This document shows, in pieces, positions 1-8,862 of a stretch of DNA of 60,865 nucleotides. The notes under the pieces are model-generated. The model was not told the origin of the DNA, did no database searches, and saw only the letters and a list, made by a program, of their open reading frames with translations. The stretch's first letter is position 1; each line of letters starts with the position of its first letter. Origin of the DNA: Pseudoxanthomonas sp. (lineage in GTDB: Bacteria; Pseudomonadota; Gammaproteobacteria; Xanthomonadales; Xanthomonadaceae); the NCBI GenBank assembly GCA_017745195.1, contig JAGHZW010000246.1:1-60865 (forward strand), read 5' to 3'. The translations under genes and the position numbers were made by a program.

Positions 1-312
1 GAGACGCACATCGGGGTCAAGGACAAGCTCTCCTGCATGGACGAGCTCGCCGCCCGCCATGGGCTCGACCGCGCGCGCACGGCCTTCGTCGGCGACGACC
101 TGCCCGACCTGGACTGCCTGCGCGTGGCGGGCCTGTCCGTGGCGCCGGCCAATGCCCATCCGTGGATCGCCGAGATCGTGCACTGGCGCACCCGCGGGCG
201 CGCCGGCGAAGGTGCGGTGCGCGAGGTCTGCGACGTGCTGCTGGCCGCGCAGGGCCACGTGCCGGCGATCCTCGCCGGAGTGGCGCATGCACGCGACGGG
301 CGCCAGGCATGA
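1..312 (+). CDS. kdsC: KdsC, 3-deoxy-D-manno-octulosonate 8-phosphate phosphatase (3' part, truncated by window start)
   Basis: HAD-family phosphatase that removes the phosphate from KDO-8-P to give free KDO for the LPS inner core, in the cytoplasm. Only the C-terminal 103 residues are present; the frame is open from base 1. The visible part carries the HAD motif IV FVGDDLPDLDCL followed by GLSVAPANA and the late VREVCDVLL helix, as in KdsC. Its stop overlaps the lptC start by 4 nt (ATGA), so it heads a KDO/LPS-transport operon (kdsC-lptC-lptA-lptB), an order conserved in many gammaproteobacteria. The catalytic N-terminal DxD motif lies outside the window. Confidence 0.93.
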   Translation, partial: ETHIGVKDKLSCMDELAARHGLDRARTAFVGDDLPDLDCLRVAGLSVAPANAHPWIAEIVHWRTRGRAGEGAVREVCDVLLAAQGHVPAILAGVAHARDGRQA

Positions 313-869
313 GCTGGCGTACCGTCCTCGGTCTGGTGCTGCTGGTCGCCGCCGTCGTCACCGGCTGGTCGGCCTGGAACATGCGTGAGCGCGAAGCTCC
401 CGAAACCAGCAGCGGACAGCGTTCCGACTACGTGCTGCGCGACTTCGAACTGGTCACGCTGGACAGGACCGGCGTCGAGTCGGTGCGGCTGAAGGCGCCG
501 GAACTGCAACGCAGCCGGCAGGACGAAAGCCTGGCGATCACCCGCCCGTTGTTCCTGATCCCCGGACAGGACGGCGGCTGGCAACTGACCGCCGACGAGG
601 GCTGGGTCGCCGCCGACGGCAACCTGGTCAGGCTGAAGGGCAACGTGGCCGGCGACAGCGCCGAGGGCCATCCGCTGCCGACCACCTTCCGCACCAGCAC
701 GCTGGAACTGCTGCCGGACCAGCACCTGGCCCGCACCGACGACCAGGTCACCCTGACCCAGCCGGGTATCATGCAGACCGGCGTCGGCTTCAGGGCCAAC
801 CTGCAGGCCCGCCAGTACCAGTTCCTCTCACAGGTCAAGACCCGCTATGAACCGTCTGCGCGCCATTAG
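309..869 (+). CDS. lptC: LptC, LPS export periplasmic bitopic protein
   Basis: 186-residue inner-membrane protein that receives LPS from LptB2FG and passes it to LptA. One N-terminal membrane anchor (about residues 5-22, VLGLVLLVAAVVTGWSAW) precedes a periplasmic beta-jellyroll domain containing YVLRDFEL and LTADEGWVAADGNLVRLKGNV, typical of the family; the length is close to E. coli LptC (191). The start ATG overlaps the kdsC stop (ATGA), and the 3' end overlaps lptA by 23 nt, so translation of the three genes is probably coupled. A longer in-frame opening begins upstream inside kdsC, but the membrane anchor immediately after this ATG decides the start. Confidence 0.92.
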   Translation: MSWRTVLGLVLLVAAVVTGWSAWNMREREAPETSSGQRSDYVLRDFELVTLDRTGVESVRLKAPELQRSRQDESLAITRPLFLIPGQDGGWQLTADEGWVAADGNLVRLKGNVAGDSAEGHPLPTTFRTSTLELLPDQHLARTDDQVTLTQPGIMQTGVGFRANLQARQYQFLSQVKTRYEPSARH

Positions 870-1364
870 CCTCCACGCCCTGCTGGTCCTGGCAGCGCTA
901 GCGCTGGCGCCCGCACTGGCGCACGCCCGCACGGCGGATCGCAACCAGCCGATGGCGCTGGATGCGGACAATTCCGACTGCAACCTGGCCGACGACGGCA
1001 AATGCGTGTTCACCGGCAATGTCGTCATCACCCAGGGCACGCTGGACATCCGTGCCGAGCGCGCCGAGGTCCACCGCAGCGGCGGCGAGATCGACCAGGT
1101 CATCCTCACCGGCCGCCAGGCGACGATGAAGCAGCAGATGGACGACGGCACCATGATGAACGCCAGCGCCGACAAGATCGTCTATGAGGTGCGCAAGGAA
1201 ATCCTGACCCTCACCGGCAACTTCAAGATCGAGTCGCCGCGCGGCAGCAACAGCGGCCAGCGCATGGTCTACAACATGGGCACCGGGCAGATGCAGAGCG
1301 GCGGCGATGGTACCCGCGTGCGCACCGTGATCCAGCCGAAGCAGCCTGCCGGGAGTGGCAACTG

Positions 1365-1365
<1 letters not shown>
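847..1365 (+). CDS. lptA: LptA, LPS transport periplasmic bridge protein
   Basis: 172-residue periplasmic protein that forms the beta-jellyroll bridge carrying LPS from LptC to LptD. A Sec signal peptide spans residues 1-27 with a likely cut after AHA; the mature part starts [15 protein letters not shown] and contains the OstA-type core ([21 protein letters not shown], and the [11 protein letters not shown] strand). Last residues overlap the lptB start by one base (TGATG). Member of the kdsC-lptCAB operon. Confidence 0.93.
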
Positions 1366-2084
<719 letters not shown>

Positions 2085-2141
2085 GCCCCCGCTCCGGGAA
2101 TCCCCCGCCGGCAGTCCCGTCGTTCCAAACCTGGCAGGGAC

Positions 2142-3584
2142 ATGAAGGCACGGCTGCAGACATCGCTGGGACAGCACCTGGTCATGACGCCGCAGCTGCG
2201 CCAGGCCATCCGCCTGTTGCAGATGTCCACGCTCGAGCTGCAGGCCGAGGTCGCCGAAGCGATCGAGACCAATCCGCTGCTGGAGTGGACCGAGGATGCC
2301 GCCTACGACGCCCCCGCGCAGGCCGACGGCAGCTCCGCCGACGGCCAGGGCGAAGCCGATGCCGGCGAGCGCGGCGAAACGGCGCGCGATGGCGATGACT
2401 GGACGCCGGAAGACGGCCCCTGGGACGGCGGCGGAAGCGGCGGCGGCGGCGGTGCCGACGACGACCGCGAAGATGCCGCCGAGCGCATGGCCGAACCGGA
2501 AAACCTGGTCGACCACCTGCTCTGGCAGCTGCATCTGTCGCCCCTGTCGGAGCGCGACCGCCGCATCGGCGCGGCACTGATCGACGCACTGGACGAAGAC
2601 GGCTACCTGCGCGAGCCGCTGTCGACGATCGCCGAAACCCTGCTGCCGGAAGTGCATGCCAGCGAGGACGAGATCCTGACCGTGCTGCACCAGCTGCAGC
2701 GCTTCGATCCGGTCGGGATCGGCGCGCGCGGCCTCGGTGAATGCCTGCGGCTGCAGCTCGAAGTACTGCCCGAATGCACCCCCGGACGCGCGCTGGCGCT
2801 GCGCATCGTCGACGGACCGCTGGAACGGCTGCCGCGCAGCGGCATCGCCGGCATCGCCCAGGAACTGCGCAGCCCGGTGGACGAGGTCGAGCAGGCGGTG
2901 CAGCTGGTGCGCTCGCTCGATCCGCGCCCGGGCAAGCAGGTCGGCGAAGTCGATCCGGACAATTACGTGATCCCCGACTGCGTGGTCTGGCGCCAGCGCG
3001 GGGTGTGGAAGGTCGCGCTGTCGCAGCAGGCGATGCCGCGCGTGTCGATCCACCGCGGCTACGAGCAGATGATCCGCCGCTGCGGCGAGAGCGATGCCGG
3101 CTACCTGCGCACCCAGCTGCAGGAGGCGCGCTGGCTGCTCAAGAGCCTGGAGGCGCGCGGCGAGACGCTACTCAAGGTGATGCGCTGCCTGCTGCGGATG
3201 CAGTCGGGCTTCCTCGAATTCGGCGAACAGGCGCTGCGCCCGCTGACCTTGCGCGAAATCGCCGGCGAGATCGGGCTGCACGAATCCACGGTATCGCGCG
3301 CGATCGCGCGCAAGTTCGTGCGTACTCCGCGCGGGACATTGCCGCTGAAGGCGTTCTTCGCTTCGGGCATCGACACCGACGGCGGCGGCGAGGCGTCGAG
3401 CACGGCGATCCAGGCGATGATCCGCCGTCTCATCGACGACGAGAACCCGCGCAAACCGTTGTCTGACGCCAAGCTGGCCGACCTGCTCAAACAGGCCGGA
3501 ATTCCGGTGGCGCGGCGGACCGTGGCGAAGTATCGTGAAGCCATGAACATTTCGGCTTCGCATGAGCGGGTCCGGATCGGCTGA
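2142..3584 (+). CDS. rpoN: RNA polymerase sigma-54 factor RpoN
   Basis: 480-residue sigma-54. Region I is the Gln/Leu-rich N-terminus (SLGQHLVMTPQLRQAIRLLQMS), region II is an acidic, Gly-rich linker (about residues 55-120, with a GGGSGGGGGADDD stretch), then the core-binding domain, an HTH (LREIAGEIGLHESTVSRA), and the RpoN box ARRTVAKYRE close to the C-terminus. All elements for -24/-12 promoter recognition are present. The following hpf-hprK-rapZ-PTS genes are the family's usual neighbours. The start is the ATG whose product begins MKARLQTSLG, matching the family N-terminus. Confidence 0.96.
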   Translation: MKARLQTSLGQHLVMTPQLRQAIRLLQMSTLELQAEVAEAIETNPLLEWTEDAAYDAPAQADGSSADGQGEADAGERGETARDGDDWTPEDGPWDGGGSGGGGGADDDREDAAERMAEPENLVDHLLWQLHLSPLSERDRRIGAALIDALDEDGYLREPLSTIAETLLPEVHASEDEILTVLHQLQRFDPVGIGARGLGECLRLQLEVLPECTPGRALALRIVDGPLERLPRSGIAGIAQELRSPVDEVEQAVQLVRSLDPRPGKQVGEVDPDNYVIPDCVVWRQRGVWKVALSQQAMPRVSIHRGYEQMIRRCGESDAGYLRTQLQEARWLLKSLEARGETLLKVMRCLLRMQSGFLEFGEQALRPLTLREIAGEIGLHESTVSRAIARKFVRTPRGTLPLKAFFASGIDTDGGGEASSTAIQAMIRRLIDDENPRKPLSDAKLADLLKQAGIPVARRTVAKYREAMNISASHERVRIG

Positions 3585-3653
3585 GCAAGCAAGTACCGAC
3601 GGAACACCGCCCGGGGCGGAGCCGCCAACGCGGCACGACCAAGGAGGTACACG

Positions 3654-3971
3654 ATGCGCATCGAAACGTATGGCCAGCAGCTTGACGTCACCCCGGCCCT
3701 GAGCGACTACGTCGAGAGCAAACTGCAACGCCTCGACCGCCATTTCGAGCAGCCCATCGAAGTCCGGGTCCAGCTCAGCCTGCGCAAGCCCGCCCACCAT
3801 GCCGAGGCCACCCTCTCCGTGCCGGGGCGCACCCTGCACGCCGACGCCGATGGCGAGAACATGTACGCCGCCATCGACCTGCTGGTCGACAAGCTGGATC
3901 GCCTGATCCTGAAGCACAAGGAAAAGCAGCACGACCACCACGCCCCGCGCGTGGCCAGCGGCGTGGCCTGA
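3654..3971 (+). CDS. hpf: Ribosome hibernation promoting factor, short form
   Basis: 105-residue HPF/RaiA-family protein that binds the 30S decoding centre and promotes 100S dimers in stationary phase. The fold signature is visible: MRIETYGQQLDVTPALSDYVESKLQRLDRHF then a HAEATLSVPGRTLHADADGENMYAAIDLLVDKLDRLILKHKEK helix, here cited in parts. No C-terminal dimerisation extension, so it is the short form. A strong Shine-Dalgarno (AAGGAGG) lies 8 nt before the ATG. It follows rpoN as in most gammaproteobacteria; ptsN, which often follows hpf, is not here (the next 111 nt are non-coding). Confidence 0.93.
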   Translation: MRIETYGQQLDVTPALSDYVESKLQRLDRHFEQPIEVRVQLSLRKPAHHAEATLSVPGRTLHADADGENMYAAIDLLVDKLDRLILKHKEKQHDHHAPRVASGVA

Positions 3972-4082
3972 CCGCCCACCGCGGCGCACGCCGGCGACCA
4001 CGCGCGTCGCCGGCGTGCCGGCTCCCTCCCGGACGGGAATCTGGGCGACAATCGCGCATCCCCATCGACGAGGCCGGGCTGC

Positions 4083-5036
4083 ATGAGGAACGCCAGCATC
4101 ACCGCGCGCGAGCTGTTCGAGCAGCAGCAGGAGAAGCTCGGCCTGCGCTGGCTGGCCGGGCAGAAGGGCGACAACCGCGGGATCGAGTCGGGTGACACCA
4201 ACGCCCGCCGTCCGTCGCTGGCCGGCTACCTCAACGCGGTCTATCCGAACAAGGTGCAGATCCTCGGCAGCGAGGAGCTGGCCTGGCTCGACTCGCTGGA
4301 CGCGCGGCTACGCTGGGAAACGATCGAGAAGATCATCCAGTTCCGCCCGCTGGCGCTGGTGATCAGCAAGAACCAGTCCTGCCCGGAGGACCTGCGCACC
4401 GCCGCCGAGGAGACCGACACGCCGCTGTGGATCTCGCCCAAGCGTGGCCACGAGCTGCTCAACCACCTGTCCTACCACCTCGCCCGCACCCTCGCCCCGC
4501 GCGTGACCCTGCACGGGGTGTTCATGGAGATCTATTCGATCGGCGTGCTGATCACCGGCGAGGCGGGATCTGGCAAGAGCGAACTGGCGCTGGAGCTGCT
4601 CAGCCGCGGCCATCGCCTGGTGGCCGATGACGCCCCCGAGTTCACCCAGATCGCACCGGACGTGCTCGACGGCACCTGCCCGGAACTGCTGCAGGACCTG
4701 CTCGAAGTGCGCGGCCTCGGCGTGCTCAACGTGCGCGAGATGTTCGGCGACACCGCGGTCAAGAAGAACAAGTACCTGCGCCTGATCGTGCACCTGACCC
4801 GGCCGATGACCGAACCGACCGCGCACGGGTACGAGCGCCTGACCGGCGATTCGGGCACGCGCCACGTGCTGGACCTGGACGTGCCGCTGATCACCCTGCC
4901 GGTCATGCCCGGCCGCAACCTGGCCGTGCTGACCGAGGCCGCCACGCGGCTGCACATCCTGCGAACCAAGGGCATAGATCCGGCGGCGATGTTCATCGCC
5001 CGCCACAGCAACCTGCTGGAGCGGCGCGGCGGATGA
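4083..5036 (+). CDS. hprK: HPr kinase/phosphorylase HprK
   Basis: 317-residue bifunctional enzyme that phosphorylates HPr on Ser46 with ATP or PPi and removes that phosphate again. Walker A GEAGSGKS is at residues 159-166, the family signature [16 protein letters not shown] at about 207-222, and the N-terminal HprK domain covers residues 1-135. The target serine is conserved in the HPr encoded 1.3 kb downstream, supporting a functional pair. Stop overlaps the rapZ start (ATGA). HprK is typical of Firmicutes but also occurs in several proteobacterial lineages in exactly this rpoN-hpf-hprK-rapZ context. Confidence 0.94.
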   Translation: MRNASITARELFEQQQEKLGLRWLAGQKGDNRGIESGDTNARRPSLAGYLNAVYPNKVQILGSEELAWLDSLDARLRWETIEKIIQFRPLALVISKNQSCPEDLRTAAEETDTPLWISPKRGHELLNHLSYHLARTLAPRVTLHGVFMEIYSIGVLITGEAGSGKSELALELLSRGHRLVADDAPEFTQIAPDVLDGTCPELLQDLLEVRGLGVLNVREMFGDTAVKKNKYLRLIVHLTRPMTEPTAHGYERLTGDSGTRHVLDLDVPLITLPVMPGRNLAVLTEAATRLHILRTKGIDPAAMFIARHSNLLERRGG

Positions 5037-5905
5037 GCGCGACCCAGCCGACGCTGGTCATCGTCAGCGGCCTGTCCGGCTCGGGCAAGTCGGTGGCGCT
5101 GAAGACGTTCGAGGACCTGGACTACTACTGCGTCGACAACCTGCCGATCGAGCTGCTGCCGGCGTTCGTCCGCAGCCTGATGCGCGAGGATGGCCTGCCG
5201 GAGCGGATGGCCGTCGGCATCGACGTGCGCAACCGGCACAGCGACCTCAGCCGGCTGGCCGAATGGCGGGCGATGGCCGCGTCGCTGGGCGTGGATGCGT
5301 GCCTGCTGTACTTCGATGCCAGCGACGAGGTCGTGCTGCGGCGCTTTGCCGACACGCGCAGGCGCCACCCGCTGACCCGGCTGGGCCTGTCGCTGCCCGA
5401 AGCGCTGGCGCGCGAGCGCGAGCTGACCGCGCCGCTGCGTGAGGAAGCCGACGCGGTGGTCGACACCAGCGCGCTGAACGTGCACCAGCTGCGCCGCCTA
5501 GTGATCACCCGGTTCGCGCTGAGCCACGCGCCGGAGCTGTCGCTGCTGTTCGAATCCTTCGCCTACCGCCGCGGCGTGCCCACCGACGCGGACTTCGTCT
5601 TCGATGCCCGGGCCCTGCCCAATCCGCACTGGGACGAGCAACTGCGCCCGCTCAGCGGACGCGACACCCAGGTCCGGGATTACCTGGACGCCCAGCCGGA
5701 AGTGGAGCTCTACGTGGCCCAGGTCACCGGCTTCCTCGACACCTGGCTGCCGAAGCTGCGCAACGAGACCCGCGCGTACGTGACCGTGGCCTTCGGCTGC
5801 ACCGGTGGCAAGCACCGCTCGGTCTACCTGGCCGAGCGCCTGGCTGCCCATGCCCGCGCGCAGGGCTGGGAACAGGTGGCAACCTACCACCGCGAGCAGG
5901 AATGA
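5033..5905 (+). CDS. rapZ: RapZ (YvcJ-type) nucleotide-binding / RNase adapter protein
   Basis: 290-residue P-loop protein. Walker A GLSGSGKS is at residues 13-20, followed by [11 protein letters not shown], and the C-terminal half contains the family motif [18 protein letters not shown]. In E. coli RapZ guides RNase E to the GlmZ/GlmY small RNAs and so controls GlmS; in other bacteria (YvcJ) it is a nucleotide-binding protein of less defined role. Translationally coupled to hprK by a 4-nt overlap. No GlmZ-like RNA was recognised in this window. Confidence 0.93.
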   Translation: MSATQPTLVIVSGLSGSGKSVALKTFEDLDYYCVDNLPIELLPAFVRSLMREDGLPERMAVGIDVRNRHSDLSRLAEWRAMAASLGVDACLLYFDASDEVVLRRFADTRRRHPLTRLGLSLPEALARERELTAPLREEADAVVDTSALNVHQLRRLVITRFALSHAPELSLLFESFAYRRGVPTDADFVFDARALPNPHWDEQLRPLSGRDTQVRDYLDAQPEVELYVAQVTGFLDTWLPKLRNETRAYVTVAFGCTGGKHRSVYLAERLAAHARAQGWEQVATYHREQE

Positions 5906-6017
5906 CCCGGCCGGGTTCCGTCCACGGCACGTGCGCGCCGTCCGGGCCACCGGCGGAATACCGGAAAACCCGCCAGACCCGCTGACGCCGGCCATAGCGC
6001 TCTGTTAACTTTCCGCC

Positions 6018-6410
6018 ATGGCCTGTGGCATTCTCCTGATCACCCACCCCGGCGTCGGCAGCGCGCTCCTGGCGGTCGCAACCACCCTGCTGCGCACCTT
6101 GCCGCTGCGGGCAGAGGCGTTCGAGGTCCCGTTCGATTCCAACCTGGACCAGCTGCTTCCGGCCGCTTCGGCGGCGCTGCGCCGGGTCGATGGCGGGGAT
6201 GGCGTGCTGGTGCTGACCGACCTGTACGGCGCCAGTCCCAGCAACCTGGCCGCGAAAGTGGCCCGGCTGGGAACGCCGGTACGGCGGGTGGCGGCGCTGA
6301 GCCTGCCGATGCTGCTGCGGGTCATGAATTACCCGGAACAGGGACTGGACCACCTGCCCGCCACCGCGGCGGCAGGCACGCGCAATGGAGCGATCATCGA
6401 CGATGCTTGA
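6018..6410 (+). CDS. PTS system mannose-type EIIA component
   Basis: 130-residue EIIA of the mannose/fructose/sorbose superfamily, a phosphocarrier that accepts phosphate from HPr. The presumed phospho-acceptor is His10 in GILLITHPGVG; the LTDLYGASPSNLA motif is also characteristic. No EIIB, EIIC or EIID gene follows, so it is likely a regulatory phosphorelay output rather than part of a sugar permease. Its end overlaps ptsH by 8 nt. A 112-nt non-coding gap separates it from rapZ. Confidence 0.88.
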   Translation: MACGILLITHPGVGSALLAVATTLLRTLPLRAEAFEVPFDSNLDQLLPAASAALRRVDGGDGVLVLTDLYGASPSNLAAKVARLGTPVRRVAALSLPMLLRVMNYPEQGLDHLPATAAAGTRNGAIIDDA

Positions 6411-6672
6411 ACGTGAACTCACCGTGTCCAACCGCTTGGGCCTGCACGCCCGCGCGACCGCCAAGCTGGTGCAGGAACTGGCGCCGTTCCGCTGTTCGGT
6501 GACCCTGCAGGCGAAGGGGCGCGAGGTGAATGCGAAGAGCATCATGGGCGTGATGCTGCTGGCTGCCGGCCAGGGCACCCCCGTGACCGTGCGCACCGAC
6601 GGCCAGGACGAAACCGCGGCCATGGACGCCATCGCCTCCCTGTTCGAGCGGCGCTTCGACGAGGACGCCTGA
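6403..6672 (+). CDS. ptsH: HPr phosphocarrier protein
   Basis: 89-residue HPr. Counting from the ATG at 6403 puts the EI-dependent phosphorylation site at exactly His15 (NRLGLHARAT) and the HprK target at exactly Ser46 (NAKSIMGVM), which fixes this start over an ATG 18 nt upstream. Both regulatory sites are therefore present, as in HPr of Firmicutes. It overlaps the EIIA gene by 8 nt and is followed after 34 nt by ptsI. Inferred role: relay between EI and the EIIA-Man, tuned by HprK. Confidence 0.94.
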   Translation: MLERELTVSNRLGLHARATAKLVQELAPFRCSVTLQAKGREVNAKSIMGVMLLAAGQGTPVTVRTDGQDETAAMDAIASLFERRFDEDA

Positions 6673-6706
6673 GCATGGCTGCGCCGGGCCGCCCCGGGAA
6701 CCGGCC

Positions 6707-8458
6707 ATGCGCGCCAGCCTCCGTCACCGATCCGGCGGCACGCCGGTGAAGCACGCTTTCGCTGGCCATGGAGCTTCGCGCGGCCTGGCCCTGGGTCGCG
6801 CCCGCGTGCGCCTGCCGCATGTGCTGGAAATCGGCGAGCAGCACGTCCCGGCGGCCAAGGTCGAAGCCGAAGCCGCGCGCCTGCAGGCCGCACTCGAGGC
6901 CGCCCGCGCCGAGATGCGGGCGCTGCGCGAGAAACTGCAGGGCGCCCTGTCGAAGGAAGCGGTCGAGTTCATCGACCTGCACGCGTTGCTGCTGGACGAT
7001 CCGGACCTGGTCAACGCACTCGATACGCTGATCCGCCAGGAGCGCTACTCCGCCAGCTACGCGCTGCGCGTGCAGCGCGATCGCCTGGCGGCCGTGTTCG
7101 AGCAGATGGACGACCCGTACCTGAAGAGCCGGCTCGACGACCTCGACCACATCATCGGCCGGATCAACGCCCACCTGCACCGACGCGATGCGCTGCCGCG
7201 CGGAACCGCCGGCGAGGTGCTGGTCTGCGACAACGTCGCGCCCTCCGAACTGGCCCAGCTGCAGGCGCAGGGCGTGGTCGCGGTGGTATCGGCCGGCGGC
7301 AGCCCGCTTTCGCACAGCGCGATCCTCGCCCGCAGCCTGCACCTGCCGCTGGTGGTCGGCGCCGCCGAAGCGCTGGCGCACACCAACGACGGCGACGTGG
7401 TGATGGTGGACGGCGAAACCGGCGAGGTCGTGGTCGACCCCGATGCCGCCGACCTGCGCCGCTACCACCAGCGCGAGCAGCAGGACGCACGCGAACGCCG
7501 CGACCTGGAGCGCCTGCGCAGCAAGCCGACCCGCACCCGCGACGGCATCGACATCGCCCTGTACGCCAATGCCGAGTCGCGCGAGGACGTGGCCCGCGCG
7601 CACACGCTGGGCGCGGCCGGCGTGGGCCTGTTCCGCACCGAATTCCTGTTCCTGCAGCGCAACGAGCTGCCCGACGAGGACGAGCAGTTCCAGGTCTACC
7701 GCGACGCGGTGCTGGGCATGAGCGGCCGCCCGGTCACCTTCCGCACCCTGGACCTGGGCGCGGACAAGGCCGATCGCACCGGCCTGGCCCTGGAGAACGA
7801 GGACAACCCGGCGCTGGGCGTGCGCGGCGTGCGCCTGTCGCTGCTCTACGACCGCGTGTTCGACACCCAGTTGCGGGCGATCATCCGCGCCGCCGCCTAC
7901 GGGCCGGTGCGCGTGCTGGTGCCGATGGTCAGCTGCCGCGAGGAAGTGCTACTGGTCCGGCGCCGGCTGCACCGCGCGGTGGCGGTGGTACGCCGGCGCG
8001 GCGTGGCGGTCGAGGCGCCGCCGCTGGGCGCGATGATCGAGGTGCCGGCAGCGGCGATCGGCGTCTACGGCCTGGTCGACGCGGTCGACTTCATGTCGAT
8101 CGGCACCAACGACCTGGTCCAGTACCTGCTGGCCGTGGACCGCAACAACGACGCCCTCGGCGACCTGTATTCGCCGCTGCATCCCGGCGTGCTGCGCCTG
8201 CTCGCGCACGTCATCGGCGCAGGCGAGCAGTCGGACACGCCAGTGGCGGTATGCGGCGAAATGGCCAGCGACCCGCGGCTGGCACCGCTGCTGCTCGCGC
8301 TCGGCCTGCGCGAGTTCAGCCTGCATCCGTCGGGGCTGCTGGAACTGCGGCGCACGATCCGCGAATGCCGCCACCAGGACCTGCGCGGGCGCGCCAACAA
8401 GCTGCTGCAGGCCCGCGACCGCAACGCGATCGAACGCTGGCTGGCAGCCGTGGACTGA
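6707..8458 (+). CDS. ptsI: PTS enzyme I (phosphoenolpyruvate-protein phosphotransferase)
   Basis: 583-residue EI, which autophosphorylates from PEP and hands phosphate to HPr. The active-site histidine lies in GGSPLSHSAILARS; the PEP-binding barrel has GVGLFRTEFLF, GADKADRTG and MSIGTNDLVQYLLAVDR, and the cysteine motif VAVCGEMASDP is intact. The family N-terminus (GxxAS.G.A.G.A) begins around GHGASRGLALGRA, so a GTG at 6746 is an alternative start; the ATG at 6707 has a GGGAA 6 nt upstream and is kept. Last gene of the hprK-rapZ-EIIA-HPr-EI cluster. Confidence 0.94.
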   Translation: MRASLRHRSGGTPVKHAFAGHGASRGLALGRARVRLPHVLEIGEQHVPAAKVEAEAARLQAALEAARAEMRALREKLQGALSKEAVEFIDLHALLLDDPDLVNALDTLIRQERYSASYALRVQRDRLAAVFEQMDDPYLKSRLDDLDHIIGRINAHLHRRDALPRGTAGEVLVCDNVAPSELAQLQAQGVVAVVSAGGSPLSHSAILARSLHLPLVVGAAEALAHTNDGDVVMVDGETGEVVVDPDAADLRRYHQREQQDARERRDLERLRSKPTRTRDGIDIALYANAESREDVARAHTLGAAGVGLFRTEFLFLQRNELPDEDEQFQVYRDAVLGMSGRPVTFRTLDLGADKADRTGLALENEDNPALGVRGVRLSLLYDRVFDTQLRAIIRAAAYGPVRVLVPMVSCREEVLLVRRRLHRAVAVVRRRGVAVEAPPLGAMIEVPAAAIGVYGLVDAVDFMSIGTNDLVQYLLAVDRNNDALGDLYSPLHPGVLRLLAHVIGAGEQSDTPVAVCGEMASDPRLAPLLLALGLREFSLHPSGLLELRRTIRECRHQDLRGRANKLLQARDRNAIERWLAAVD

Positions 8459-8576
8459 GGCCGGGATCCGGCTCCGTACGAATCCGTCGACGCGGGTGCT
8501 CGCGCCTGTCCATCGACCGCAACGCGCCCGCGCCCTGCCGTGACCGCTGGGGGCGCGGCCGTCGTGTCGCCGTTGC

Positions 8577-8791
8577 CCGCGAAGCGGACTTCTTGCCCCA
8601 CCTGCAAAGCAGGCGTCGTATCGCCGTCACCTGCAAGTGGGTGCGGTTTCGCCACGCCGGCAAAAGGGGCGTCGTGCGATCCATCCCCGCGAAGCGGGCG
8701 TCGCGTGATCCATCCCCCGCGAAGCGGGCGTCGCGCGATCCATCCCCTGCGAAGCGGGCGTCGCGCCTATCCATCGCCCGCGAAGCGGGCG
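8577..8791 (+). repeat. Tandem 30-bp repeat array with hairpin core, decaying at its 5' end
   Basis: The 404-nt gap between ptsI and mgtE holds a tandem array. The best copies are 8691-8720, 8721-8750 and 8751-8781, unit GAAGCGGGCGTCGCG followed by (T/C)GATCCATCCCCCGC, with a final partial copy at 8782-8791. Each junction makes the small palindrome CCCGC-GAA-GCGGG. Upstream, increasingly degenerate copies can be followed (about 8577-8602, 8603-8632, 8633-8658, 8659-8690), for example CTGCAAAGCAGGCGTCGTATC. The array is read neither as coding nor as CRISPR. It sits 70 nt before the mgtE ATG and may affect readthrough or mRNA stability; that is inference. Confidence 0.8.
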
Positions 8792-8862
8792 ATAATGCCG
8801 CGCATGAACGCCTGACCCGCCGCGCGCCTCCGCCGCGGCTCCACCCGCCACCGGAGACGCGC

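Noticed and set aside
8577-8791. Possible CRISPR array
   Set aside because: Copies are head-to-tail with no unique spacers, and no cas genes are near.
8251-8862. N-terminal extension of MgtE through the repeat array
   Set aside because: Would overlap the ptsI end and encode low-complexity repeats; the ATG at 8863 gives the family N-terminus and has a ribosome site.
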